From Helicobacter didelphidarum (GTDB taxonomy: Bacteria; Campylobacterota; Campylobacteria; Campylobacterales; Helicobacteraceae), in assembly GCF_003364195.1 (NCBI RefSeq), contig NZ_NXLQ01000019.1, positions 1 to 36,063 on the forward strand: a stretch of 36,063 nucleotides of DNA. The letters are read 5' to 3'. The position numbers and the translations under genes are program-made. Each line of letters opens with the position of its first letter. Position 1 is the stretch's first letter. This document shows positions 1 to 8,899 of the stretch, piece after piece. Under the pieces are notes generated by a model. That model was not told the DNA's origin. It did not search any database and worked only from the letters and a program-made list of their open reading frames with translations.

Positions 1-110
1 CTCATGAATGAAACTATACACAAAACTATACACAAATACAAATTTAGCTTATTTTTTAGGGCGTATGAAATAGCGTTAGGTTGGTAGTTTTAAAGGGTTG
101 GGTTGGGTGT
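1..110 (-). repeat. Dispersed 110-bp repeat, copy A (inverted relative to copies B and C)
   Basis: Bases 1-110 are the exact reverse complement of 35954-36063; identity stops at base 111. A 98-bp relative lies at 28436-28533. The copy begins CTCATGAATGAAACTATAC, carries a 12-bp tandem unit (ACTATACACAAA twice, 13-36), and ends in a G/T-rich stretch (GGGTTGGGTTGGGTGT). On the plus strand it contains a 27-codon reading frame (4-87). It may extend beyond the window edge, which cannot be seen. No transposase or phage gene adjoins it. Confidence 0.95.
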
Positions 111-332
111 TAAGGTTATCATTTGATATAAATTATTAAACTTACTACATATTTTAGAAACAAATCCTAATATAAAATCTGTTCAATATGAAATTAAAAA
201 GACTTATGACACAAACCCTATAATATTTATATTCCAAATTTACACAGAAGTTTCAAGCTGAAATCCGATATTGCAAGATTCTCCTTCAATATTTAAAAAA
301 CAATGGGATTTCAAGCTACAAAAATAAATCAT

Positions 333-357
333 AATACTAATATAATTTTTTAGTATT
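333..357 (-). terminator. Weak stem-loop downstream of the aminohydrolase gene
   Basis: AATACTAA (333-340) pairs with TTAGTATT (350-357) across a 9-nt loop. It sits just beyond the stop of the leftward gene ending at 368, so it could end that transcript. The stem is pure A/T except for one G-C pair and there is no strong U-tract, so this is a weak call. The rest of 111-367 shows no convincing gene. Confidence 0.3.
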
Positions 358-367
358 GTATTTGAAA

Positions 368-1678
368 TTACAATATATCATTGCCATTTATTAAAAGACG
401 CGTAGCTTGCCTTGCGTTTAAAAGAAATTTAAGTGCAAGGCAAGTAGAAAGCTTTGTGATTTTTTCTTTTATATTAGTATGGAATCCCAAATTAAGAGAA
501 TCTTGTTGTGTATTTGCACTACATACCTCATTATATATGGATTGATTTGCAATATTATAGTCAAGTTCAAATATTGCTACATCTGCACTTTTACCTATTT
601 CTAAAACACCATTATTTAACCCCAAAGCTCTTGCGGGATTGCAAGTTATTGCTTGAAGCACCTTAATAGAAAGAATCTCAATATCTATATCTTTACAAGT
701 TGCAAGTTGTGTAAAAAGTGTATAACGTGCCTCATTCAGCAAAGAGACATCTATATTGGAACTTTTACCATCAGTAGCAATAATAATATTGTTACCCATT
801 TTTGCATTTAATAAAAGATTGGAACGTGGGCAAGAAATAATATGATGAGCATCCAAAATTTGTCGTTGCAAAGTATCATCAGCATATAAACAATGTACAA
901 AAAGTGTGCGAACTCCATGAAAAAGTGAAAGAAAATTATCAATCGTAAAGTGTGGCTTTGCATTTTTTATTTGAAAATATGTGTTATAGAAATGCTGAAA
1001 ATATCCACTTTGCATCGTAAGCCACTCTAATTCTGCTTGTGATTCTAAAAAGTGTGTCGAGACTAAAAGGTTGTATTTTAATGCTAAATCAATAACATAT
1101 TGTGCAATTTTGGGATTAACAGAATAAGGTGCATGCAAAGCTAATGCTGGGAAAAAAGATTGACTTTTATATGCGAGACTTTTTTCAAGTCTTGTTGAAA
1201 TACTAATCGCTTGTTTTTCAAAATCTTGTTCAAGTGCACCTAAAACTTCATGACAATATATAACTTTGAGTTTAGAATCTAAAAGTAGCTTTAAATCCAA
1301 ATCATAACTACTAATTGCACATACACTTCCAACACCATTTTTCTTTTGTGTTTGAATTGCGGATTGGATAGCTTGGACATTATTTTTTAATACTTCCCCA
1401 CGATTATTCATAACGCTATCAAGCCAAGCTCCAAATCCACCATAATCAAAGCTTGTATCATTTTTACTAAATTCAAAATGAATATGTGCATTAATAAATG
1501 CGGGTAAAAGAATATGGTTTTTATAAAATACAAAATCACAATGACAATACTTCTTTTTTAATTCTTCAAAGATTCCCACCTCAATAATATGTTCCTCATC
1601 AATCACAACACCACCATTGTAAAATATATCCCAAGCTTGATTGCAAGTCATTACAAAACTCGCTCCAATAATTCTCAA
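368..1678 (-). CDS. Aminofutalosine deaminase-type amidohydrolase (menaquinone biosynthesis, HP0267-like)
   Basis: A 436-residue metal-dependent amidohydrolase. Visible motifs are the metal-binding HIH of FINAHIHFEF near residue 65, HAPYSVNP near 180, THFLESQAELEW near 207, FVHCLYADD near 260, CPRSNLLLN near 282, the IATDGKSSN aspartate near 300, and a C-terminal NPARALGL...GKSADVAIFELD segment. In H. pylori and Campylobacter this family deaminates 6-amino-6-deoxyfutalosine in the alternative (futalosine) menaquinone pathway. The assignment rests on remembered similarity to HP0267; the alternatives are a chlorohydrolase/guanine deaminase-like enzyme. The start is TTG, supported by a strong AAGGAGG five bases upstream, and it gives the expected N-terminus (MRIIGASFV). 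The gene is monocistronic and divergent from trpA. Confidence 0.8.
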   Translation of the reverse strand: MRIIGASFVMTCNQAWDIFYNGGVVIDEEHIIEVGIFEELKKKYCHCDFVFYKNHILLPAFINAHIHFEFSKNDTSFDYGGFGAWLDSVMNNRGEVLKNNVQAIQSAIQTQKKNGVGSVCAISSYDLDLKLLLDSKLKVIYCHEVLGALEQDFEKQAISISTRLEKSLAYKSQSFFPALALHAPYSVNPKIAQYVIDLALKYNLLVSTHFLESQAELEWLTMQSGYFQHFYNTYFQIKNAKPHFTIDNFLSLFHGVRTLFVHCLYADDTLQRQILDAHHIISCPRSNLLLNAKMGNNIIIATDGKSSNIDVSLLNEARYTLFTQLATCKDIDIEILSIKVLQAITCNPARALGLNNGVLEIGKSADVAIFELDYNIANQSIYNEVCSANTQQDSLNLGFHTNIKEKITKLSTCLALKFLLNARQATRLLINGNDIL

Positions 1679-1905
1679 ATTTTCCTCCTTACAATTCTTA
1701 ATCTTTAAGATTCTATCATATTTATTTAGAATTTCATATGCTAATATTTTAAAAATTTTCTTTCTTTATAAAGAATATAAATTTTACCATAATACATGGT
1801 AATTCCCTAAAGAAGTATTTATAAAGACATGAAACAATTTTATTCCTTATAAGATAAGACGATATATATTCAATTTTACAACAACCTTAGAAATGGAGAT
1901 AGGCT

Positions 1906-2673
1906 ATGAAAGAACGACTAGAACTTATGGGACATATTGTGGCTGGGTATCCTAGTATCTCAGCATGTTTGCATGCAGGAAGGGGTATTTTACGCGGTGG
2001 AGCAAACTTGTTAGAAGTGCAATTTCCATTTTCTGAAGGAAATGCCGATGGTGTGCTTATACAAGACGCTAGTAATCAAAGCATTAAACATGGTTTTACA
2101 CCAAAACATGGTTTTACAATCATTGATAATTTGGTGCGTAGCACTTCAAAACATATTCTTGCAATGACTTATGCAAATCTTATTATAAGTTATGGGATTA
2201 AAGAATTTGTAGAAACCTTAAAACATCTCGGTGCATACGGACTTATTGTTCCCGATTTTAGTTTTGGGCAAGATGATTTTGGATTGCGTGAATTATGTGT
2301 AAAAAACAATATTTATTTTATTGAGTTAATCGCTCCTCTTACACCTAGAAGACGCATTCATGAAATCGCTATGTATACAAATGCACCATTTCTCTATGTT
2401 ATTACTCGTAATGGATTAACAGGGAATCAAACTCAAATCAATCATGAGGTATTAGAATATATAGAAGAAGTCAATGCAATCTGTGAACTTGCATCAAAAA
2501 AAATCATGGTGGGTTTTGGTATCAATAATCCAATTCAGCTCACTTCTTTAGCTAATAAAGTTTATGGTGTTATTGCTGGAAGTTATTTTGTTGATATTAT
2601 TAATCAAAATTTAGAATCCGAAAACTTATTACCTATCTTACAGGAAGCAACAGAAAAATTATTAAATTATTAA
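1906..2673 (+). CDS. trpA: Tryptophan synthase alpha chain
   Basis: A 255-residue TIM-barrel protein matching TrpA, which cleaves indole-3-glycerol phosphate to indole and glyceraldehyde 3-phosphate in complex with TrpB. The catalytic Glu lies in LLEVQFPFSEG and the Asp in NADGVLIQDA, equivalent to E. coli Glu49 and Asp60. Other family signatures are TYANLIISYG, GLIVPDFSF, the APLTP loop, YVITRNGLTG and the phosphate-binding GFGINNP and GVIAGSYF. It is divergent from ordinary TrpA (EVQFPFSEGNADG instead of ELG-PFSDP-ADG). The ATG follows GGAGATAGGCT. TrpB and TrpC/F are absent from the window: trpA stands alone, divergent from the deaminase gene. A low possibility remains that it is a TrpA-like enzyme of another pathway. 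Confidence 0.85.
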   Translation: MKERLELMGHIVAGYPSISACLHAGRGILRGGANLLEVQFPFSEGNADGVLIQDASNQSIKHGFTPKHGFTIIDNLVRSTSKHILAMTYANLIISYGIKEFVETLKHLGAYGLIVPDFSFGQDDFGLRELCVKNNIYFIELIAPLTPRRRIHEIAMYTNAPFLYVITRNGLTGNQTQINHEVLEYIEEVNAICELASKKIMVGFGINNPIQLTSLANKVYGVIAGSYFVDIINQNLESENLLPILQEATEKLLNY

Positions 2674-2882
2674 TATATTGTGTTATTTTTAGCTAAAATT
2701 ATAAAAATGCTTAGGGTATTATAAGAAATATGGAATCTTCATAAAATATTAGAATCTTAAGTTTATGTAATTAAACACATCAATCTTGAGATAATGAAAA
2801 ATACTGAAGAAAATAAACAAGAGCTAACCAAATTTTTATTCTACAATATCTTAATTATTTATATAATCAAAAAGGGGATTTT

Positions 2883-4067
2883 ATGAAATTTAAGACTAAT
2901 TTTACAACGCATTTTGATACAAATGCTATTCATATTGATGAAGTGCCAAATCTAAGCGGGGAAACAAGCTCTGATGTTGTTAGCCCTATTCATTTTAGTA
3001 GCACTTTTGCAAAACCAGACTATGAAAATACTTGCTTAGGACATGGCTACTCACGACTTTCAAATCCTACACGCGAAGTTATTGAATCTAAACTCTCAAG
3101 CTTAGAAAATGCTACACATACAATATGCTATGCAAGTGGTCAAGCAGCAGAAACAGCAGTTATCTTAAGTTATCTTAAAAGTGGAGATGAGATTCTCTGT
3201 TTTGATGATATTTATGGTGGAACACGTCGATTACTTGCACATGTGTTCGATAATTTTGGAATTATCACACATTTCATTGATATGCGTGAAGCTACTAATT
3301 TTGAGAAACATTATAATCCACGAGTAAAAATGATATGGGCTGAAACCCCTACAAATCCCTTTCTAACCTTATGTGATATTGAGCAACTTGCTCTATTTGC
3401 AAAAAAACACAAAATTCTTAGTGTGATTGACAATACTTTTGCTACGCCATATATCCAAAAACCTCTTGATTTAGGTATTGATATTGTTGTGCATAGTATG
3501 ACAAAATATATTAATGGACATAGTGATAGTATCGCAGGGGCGGTATGTCTTAAAGATTCTACACTTTATGAAAGATTACGTTTTGTAAGCAATTCAACAG
3601 GTATGGTTCTTTCACCTATGGATTCGTATCTTAACTCACGAGGCATTAAAACTTTAGGGATTCGTATGCAAAAACATTGTGAAAATGCATTTGAGATAGC
3701 AAGATTCTTAGAATCTCACAAAAAAGTAGAAAAAGTATTGTATCCGGGCTTAGAAAGTTTTCCCCAACATGCTTTAGCAAAAAAACAAATGAAAAATGGA
3801 TTTGGTGGCATGGTAAGCGTTTACTTAAAAGCAGATTATGAACAAATGAAATCTTTTGCACAAAATTTGCAAATATTTAATCTAGCAGAATCTTTAGGCG
3901 GGGTTGAAAGTCTCTATGGAGCACCATATTTCATGAGTCATGGGAGTGTCTCTCCAGAAATCAAGCAACAAATGAATATTACAAAAAATCTTTTACGTCT
4001 CAGTATTGGACTTGAACATATAGATGATCTCAAAAAAGCACTAGACAACGCATTGCATTCTTTGTAG
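2883..4067 (+). CDS. metB: Cys/Met-metabolism PLP enzyme (cystathionine gamma-synthase or lyase)
   Basis: A 394-residue fold-type I PLP enzyme of the Cys/Met metabolism family. Diagnostic segments are HGYSRLSNPTREVIE near residue 54, ICYASGQAAETAV near 80, ETPTNPFL near 157, DNTFATPYIQKPL near 184, and the PLP lysine in HSMTKYINGHSDS near 208. A SLGGVESL segment typical of the family follows near 337. Members make or break cystathionine in transsulfuration; H. pylori HP0106 (annotated metB) is the closest match I can name. Synthase, gamma-lyase and beta-lyase activities cannot be separated by eye. The start follows AAAAAGGGG. No cysK or met gene adjoins it; the gene converges on trmL. Confidence 0.8.
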   Translation: MKFKTNFTTHFDTNAIHIDEVPNLSGETSSDVVSPIHFSSTFAKPDYENTCLGHGYSRLSNPTREVIESKLSSLENATHTICYASGQAAETAVILSYLKSGDEILCFDDIYGGTRRLLAHVFDNFGIITHFIDMREATNFEKHYNPRVKMIWAETPTNPFLTLCDIEQLALFAKKHKILSVIDNTFATPYIQKPLDLGIDIVVHSMTKYINGHSDSIAGAVCLKDSTLYERLRFVSNSTGMVLSPMDSYLNSRGIKTLGIRMQKHCENAFEIARFLESHKKVEKVLYPGLESFPQHALAKKQMKNGFGGMVSVYLKADYEQMKSFAQNLQIFNLAESLGGVESLYGAPYFMSHGSVSPEIKQQMNITKNLLRLSIGLEHIDDLKKALDNALHSL

Positions 4068-4143
4068 GAATTATAGAGATATTTCTTATAGAGATTATAG
4101 ATTGATTTTCTAACTATTTGATTATGATATTCTAATAGCAAAA

Positions 4144-4659
4144 TCAAAATTTTTGCAATTGTTGTGCATTACCCTTTTCGTATTGATGCCAAAGATCATA
4201 AGCGATAATAGCAACACTATTAGAAAGATTCAAGCAACGGCAGTCTTGTGCCATAGGAATTGTGAGATATTGTCCATTTAAAGATTCATAATATTTGTAA
4301 AAATCTGGACTAAAACCTTTCGTTTCATTCCCAAAATAGAGGAAATACTCTTCTACCTTAGAATCTATTAAATTTTGCAAAAAGTAACTTTCTCGTGCTT
4401 TTGAACTAAGGGCATAATGTCGTGTCAATGCCATCTCTTTTGTATGTATAGATTCAAAATAAGATTCAAGATTTTTATGTGTATAAAGCTTTAATTTATC
4501 CCAATAATCAAGTCCAGCCCGTTTTGTATATTTAGAATCTATATTGAAACCTAAGGGATACACTAAATGAAGAGTAGCATTTAATGCAACACATAAACGG
4601 GCAATATTGCCAGTATTTTGAGGAATTTCAGGATGTATCAATACTATATGTTGCTTCAT
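4144..4659 (-). CDS. trmL: tRNA (cytidine/uridine-34-2'-O)-methyltransferase TrmL-like
   Basis: A 171-residue SPOUT methyltransferase. The N-terminal HIVLIHPEIPQNTGNIARLC is the TrmL signature. GNETKGFSP and IPMAQDCRCLNLSNSVAI form the trefoil-knot S-adenosylmethionine site. TrmL methylates the wobble ribose of certain tRNA-Leu species in E. coli; the exact substrate here is inferred. A longer frame begins six codons upstream, but the ATG at 4659 is preferred because AAGGAATAAA precedes it at proper spacing and because TrmL proteins start at this point. It converges with the PLP-enzyme gene and lies downstream of mutY on the same strand, with a 165-bp gap. Confidence 0.88.
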   Translation of the reverse strand: MKQHIVLIHPEIPQNTGNIARLCVALNATLHLVYPLGFNIDSKYTKRAGLDYWDKLKLYTHKNLESYFESIHTKEMALTRHYALSSKARESYFLQNLIDSKVEEYFLYFGNETKGFSPDFYKYYESLNGQYLTIPMAQDCRCLNLSNSVAIIAYDLWHQYEKGNAQQLQKF

Positions 4660-4824
4660 TTTATTCCTTATTTGCATATTTATCTTACTAAAAACTTAAA
4701 CAATTCTATTGCATCTTCTCCCAATTTTACTATAATGTCAGAAAAAAATAGAATCATTCATTATAGTTAAATCTTTTGATGAAACAACATGATACTAAAA
4801 TACCAGCATTCAAACACAAATAGA

Positions 4825-6312
4825 TTATGAAATTGCATAGTGTTGTATAAAATTTTTATAGAGTTGTAACGCTTTTAAGGTAAGGCTAGATACTGCTAAA
4901 TTTTCAATATCACTAAGAGAATAAAATGTAAAAATATGCTTCTCTGATTGCTTTGCATTATTTTTAATTTTATTTTGCAAGAAAGATTCTAGTAAATTAA
5001 GAATTGATATATTTATTTTATTATTCCTATAATGCTCAAAATTGCAGAAATATACTTTTACTTCAAGCCGATATTTTGTATATGTATGTTTAAATCTTCC
5101 CAAAAAAGAAAGTGTATTGGTGTATTGTATATGAGATTGAGAATCTTGATTAGAAAATTGATAAAATCGATTTTGTTCTTGTTGTATTGATATATTATCA
5201 GTTATATAATTCATATTTATAGATGATAAATGTTCCAAAAATAAATTTAATTCATCATCAGAAACTTCTATAAAACCATAGAGATTTTTATAGAGTTTTG
5301 CAGATGATTGAAAAAGTGCAAATTCTATTGTTTGTTGATTTCCTCTCCAAGTATTTTTTGAAATCAAAAGGAGATTTATTGTCTTATTTTGATAAGATAT
5401 TTTTTTAGAATCTCTCAATAATGTTGAGGTATTTTTACCTAAACAAAAACAAAATAACGGACAAATAGAACATTTTGGATTTTGAGGTAAGCAAATCATT
5501 GCACCAATATCAATAATTGCTTGATTGTGCTTGAAACTTTCATCAATGTTTAAAATGCGATGCGCTAATGTATTGAGAATTTTTTGTAAAGTTGCATTTT
5601 GTTGATTTACATGAATTGCGAAAAGTCTTTTAAGCAATCGAGCTATATTAGAATCTACAAAACTCACACATTGCCCATAACCAAAGCAAGCAATTGCCCC
5701 AGCAGTATAGTCTCCTATTCCGGGAAGCTTTCTCAATGCTTTTACTTCATTTGGTAGTGTTGCATTATAGTATTTCAAACATTTTTGAGCTGTTGCATGA
5801 AGATTTCTTGCGCGTGAATAGTATCCAAGTCCTTGCCACATTTTCAAAATATTTTCTTCTGTGGAAAGTGCAAGAATAGAGAGTGATGGAAATTTCTTAA
5901 GAAATTGAAAATAATAAGATTCTAGAACTCTTTTTGTTTGTGTTTGTTGTAGCATGACTTCACTAACCCAAACACGATATGCCCTTTGAGTTGTAAATTC
6001 TTGTATATTGTTTGTTGTTTCTTTCTTTTGATGATTCAAAGAAAATTCTAAATTATGATAATTTTGCTTTTGTGTGAGAATACTTTGAGAAATATCTAAA
6101 GATGAAGAAATATTATAGCTTTGTTTATATTCTACACTTTGTGATTCGTGGGCAAGTTGCATTGCGTCATATTCCAGTATATCTTGATAATATTTTGGAT
6201 TTGTATGCGAATGTACAGATTCTCTCCATGGAAATTTTCTTCCATATTGCTCATACCATTTTAGAATATTATGATGAAAAAGGGCTAAGTCATTGAACAC
6301 ATCATAATTCAT
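4825..6312 (-). CDS. mutY: A/G-specific adenine glycosylase MutY with a long N-terminal insertion
   Basis: A 495-residue MutY that removes adenine opposite 8-oxoguanine. The core shows KFPWRES (26-32), then YRVWVSEVMLQQTQ with catalytic Glu118, the helix-hairpin-helix LPGIGDYTAGAI (196-207), catalytic Asp220 in VDSN, and the 4Fe-4S ligands C274-x6-C281-x2-C284-x5-C290. The C-terminal half is a weak NUDIX-like 8-oxoG recognition domain with FKHTYTKYRLEVKVY near 407-421. In ordinary MutY the PWRE and Y-WVSE motifs are only a few residues apart. Here about 78 hydrophilic residues rich in Ser, Gln and Asn (33-110) separate them. The whole is about 140 residues longer than a typical MutY. It is divergent from trpE. 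Confidence 0.92.
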   Translation of the reverse strand: MNYDVFNDLALFHHNILKWYEQYGRKFPWRESVHSHTNPKYYQDILEYDAMQLAHESQSVEYKQSYNISSSLDISQSILTQKQNYHNLEFSLNHQKKETTNNIQEFTTQRAYRVWVSEVMLQQTQTKRVLESYYFQFLKKFPSLSILALSTEENILKMWQGLGYYSRARNLHATAQKCLKYYNATLPNEVKALRKLPGIGDYTAGAIACFGYGQCVSFVDSNIARLLKRLFAIHVNQQNATLQKILNTLAHRILNIDESFKHNQAIIDIGAMICLPQNPKCSICPLFCFCLGKNTSTLLRDSKKISYQNKTINLLLISKNTWRGNQQTIEFALFQSSAKLYKNLYGFIEVSDDELNLFLEHLSSINMNYITDNISIQQEQNRFYQFSNQDSQSHIQYTNTLSFLGRFKHTYTKYRLEVKVYFCNFEHYRNNKINISILNLLESFLQNKIKNNAKQSEKHIFTFYSLSDIENLAVSSLTLKALQLYKNFIQHYAIS

Positions 6313-6403
6313 GTAAAAATCTCACTTACTTAATTTTTATAATCAAATAAAGAGATTTAAGCACGGCTACAAAGTAAAAATCTCTCATTTTTTTGTTAAA
6401 ATT

Positions 6404-6409
6404 ATACTA
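6404..6409 (+). promoter_or_regulatory. Candidate -10 element for trpE
   Basis: TATACT lies 35 bases before the trpE start, preceded by a T-rich run (TCTCATTTTTTTGTT), the usual layout of Helicobacter sigma-80 promoters, which lack a clear -35 box. No leader peptide or attenuator with Trp codons is visible between it and trpE. Confidence 0.4.
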
Positions 6410-6443
6410 TATTTTAAAATAAAATTACTCTTTGGGAGGTATA

Positions 6444-8039
6444 ATGGGTTTTGCTTACGAATGTATGAGTGCCAATATGCACACACCGCTTGCACTTTAT
6501 AAAGGATTAAACGCACGTTTTTTATTAGAATCTGCTTCGTTGGAGAGTGGTAGGGGACGCTATTCTATCATTGTGCGAAAAATTAATTTTTCACTTATAA
6601 AAAATATTATAGATTCTGAAGTTTCATATATTTTTAATTTAGAACTTGATAATATTGCAGAGCAATATAATCTTACAAATCTTACACAATACAAAAAACT
6701 ACCAAAAGTTTTACAAACTATCATTCCAAACATGCAACAAATACAAGAAGATTATAAGCTTGATTTTCTCTCTCTTGCAGAAAAGCTGCGTGAGTGTTAT
6801 CCACAGATTCCTCAAGAACTTTCAAATATTCCATTACCTTTGGGAGGATTGGGGTATATTGGATATGAATTTTTCAGTGAATGCGAACATATTACTTTTT
6901 CAAAACCAATGCTCTATAATGCACCTGAAGCTTTACTTGTTTTCCCGCAAGAATGTATTGTTTTTGATCATTTTTATGACGAAATGTATCTTGTTGTAAG
7001 TGGCTATCATGGACATGATTTTTCAGTAAAAGATAGATTAGAATCTTTAAAGTTAGAAATACAAAAAATTGGTAATATCAAAACTATAAAAATTATTGAA
7101 TCAGATTCTCTTCCTAATCATAATCATTCACTTTTAGAGAATAACCATGACAATAGAATGTCTGAAAGAGATTGTCAAGACACAATTCAAGATAGTATTA
7201 TGACATCTGAAATTATTTATGAAGATTCGCAAGAATGGTATGAAAAACATGTTGAAATTATTCGTGATGAAATATATAAAGGCACTTTTTTACAATGTGT
7301 TTTAAGTTGCTCCATCGTCATTAAAAGTAATCTTAACCCACTCTTTTTTTATGAAACTTTGCGTCGCAATAATCCAAGTCCATATATGTATTATCTTGAT
7401 TTTGGACAATTTAAAATTATTGGAGCAAGTCCTGAGGTTATGTTGCAATGTAAGCAAAATATACAAATTGTGCGACCTATTGCAGGAACAAGAAAACGTG
7501 GCAAGACATTGCAAGAAGATGAAAGTCTCGCACAAGAATTACTACATGATGCAAAAGAAAATGCAGAACATCTTATGCTTGTTGATTTAGGACGCAATGA
7601 CATTGGGAAAAATGCAAAGATCGGTAGCGTTTCTCTTCATGCATTTCGCATTATTGAGAAGTATTCTAGTGTTATGCATATTGTATCTGAAGTGCGTGGT
7701 GAAATTGCTGAGGACAAAAGTGTAAAGGACTGCTTGAAATCCTGCTTCCCAGCTGGAACAATCAGTGGTGCTCCAAAAATAGAGGCTATCAACAAGCTCA
7801 ATGAATATGAAACACATGGTAGAGGGATTTACTCAGGTGCTATCTTGTATTTTACAAGAAATGGGGATCTAGACTCTGCGATTACTTTGCGTTCAGCAGT
7901 TTTTCAAGATGGAAATTATTATTTGCAGGCTGGAGCAGGAATCGTAATAGATTCTAATCCTTATCAAGAATATCTTGAGACTTGTAATAAAATGAAAGCA
8001 CTTTATGATATTTTAATGCAAGATGATATAAACAGTTAA
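6444..8039 (+). CDS. trpE: Anthranilate synthase component I
   Basis: A 531-residue chorismate-using enzyme that makes anthranilate with ammonia supplied by the TrpG domain. Near the N-terminus, FLLESASLESGRGRYS holds the LLES motif of the tryptophan feedback site, so it is probably Trp-inhibited. The chorismate-binding half shows IIGASPEVML, RPIAGTRKRG, ENAEHLMLVDLGRNDIG, FPAGTISGAPK and GRGIYSGAI, ending with LQAGAGIVIDSNP. A hydrophilic segment rich in Asn, His and Asp (about residues 220-250) lies between the halves. A TTG twelve bases upstream is in frame, but the ATG at 6444 follows GGGAGG directly and is preferred. Unlike H. pylori, no other trp gene follows; the partner TrpG domain is encoded 26 kb away. 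Confidence 0.93.
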   Translation: MGFAYECMSANMHTPLALYKGLNARFLLESASLESGRGRYSIIVRKINFSLIKNIIDSEVSYIFNLELDNIAEQYNLTNLTQYKKLPKVLQTIIPNMQQIQEDYKLDFLSLAEKLRECYPQIPQELSNIPLPLGGLGYIGYEFFSECEHITFSKPMLYNAPEALLVFPQECIVFDHFYDEMYLVVSGYHGHDFSVKDRLESLKLEIQKIGNIKTIKIIESDSLPNHNHSLLENNHDNRMSERDCQDTIQDSIMTSEIIYEDSQEWYEKHVEIIRDEIYKGTFLQCVLSCSIVIKSNLNPLFFYETLRRNNPSPYMYYLDFGQFKIIGASPEVMLQCKQNIQIVRPIAGTRKRGKTLQEDESLAQELLHDAKENAEHLMLVDLGRNDIGKNAKIGSVSLHAFRIIEKYSSVMHIVSEVRGEIAEDKSVKDCLKSCFPAGTISGAPKIEAINKLNEYETHGRGIYSGAILYFTRNGDLDSAITLRSAVFQDGNYYLQAGAGIVIDSNPYQEYLETCNKMKALYDILMQDDINS

Positions 8040-8060
8040 AAGATGAAAATTATATATTTT

Positions 8061-8081
8061 ATAATCTAAAAATAAGATTAT
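8061..8081 (+). terminator. Weak stem-loop after trpE
   Basis: ATAATCT (8061-8067) pairs with AGATTAT (8075-8081) around a 7-nt A-rich loop, 22 bases after the trpE stop. No U-tract follows, so termination is uncertain. Confidence 0.3.
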
Positions 8082-8899
8082 TGCAATATAAACATTATTT
8101 GGATTAGAATACCGATTAACTCTAGTTTATATTTCTTACAAATCATACAATGATAGTAAAAGAAAATTTAGAATGTAAAAGGTAGAAGAAATTTGATATG
8201 ATTGCTATGGAACATTGATGTCATAGAATTTTATACTTTAACACTCACCTATATTGCTACAAGAATTTTTTATTTTTTTTAATCTTATTCTTCTGTAAAT
8301 AAATTAAAGATTCTTTTGATTGATTTTTATACTCAAGATTTTATCTCCTGGAAATCTCAATGCCTGCTATTCACAAGGGAGTATTTCTCTTGAATATTAT
8401 TTATTACTTCTCAAAGAGAGTTTTTATTGCTAAAATGTGTTCATATTTTTAAAATCTTTTGTGAAACTAGGTTAGATTCTAAGCTCATTGCATTCAATAG
8501 ATTTAATTATGCTAACATGGGTGGACGCATGGTGTATCTTTTTATACAAATAGATTCTATGATAAGAACAAGGGGATATAGAGTTTAACCTTAAGCAATA
8601 TATTTACAGATCCAAAGAATATCTTTGGGATTGATTGAAGCAAACTAAAGAAGAAGTAGAATCTAAGTCCTAAATAATAAACATTAACATACAACAAACA
8701 CTATACAAATCTAAAACCACAATACAGAAAATATCACTCAAACAAATAAGCACACTATATCTTTTCCCGTAAATTCATGTAGCTCTGTATAGCTAAATTG
8801 AAAATCTACCACACCCATTACATAGAGATTATCGAGAATTTTGCACTATTTTACATATTCTTTTGGGTAAAATCTACAAAATATATCTTAACATCAAAA
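8082..8899. other. 818-bp stretch with no recognisable gene; possible decayed coding sequence
   Basis: The region has no frame long enough to call and no tRNA or repeat. Two fragments look faintly coding. One is a plus-strand segment around 8500-8580 reading NRFNYANMGGRMVYLF. The other is a minus-strand segment around 8760-8850 reading LDNLYVMGVVDFQFSYTEL, which resembles an outer-membrane beta-strand pattern. Open runs of 30-40 codons are expected by chance, so a vanished gene is only a suggestion. The AGAWTCT heptamer occurs here at 8308, 8472, 8561 and 8657. Confidence 0.3.

Noticed and set aside
2086-2121. An 18-bp tandem direct repeat in trpA (AAACATGGTTTTACA twice) looked like a recent expansion.
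   Set aside because: The encoded KHGFTPKHGFT aligns with ordinary TrpA without a gap, so there is no net insertion; it is probably coincidence.
6432-6443. A TTG start for trpE adding four residues.
   Set aside because: The upstream TTG overlaps the ribosome-binding site GGGAGG; the ATG at 6444 fits it better.
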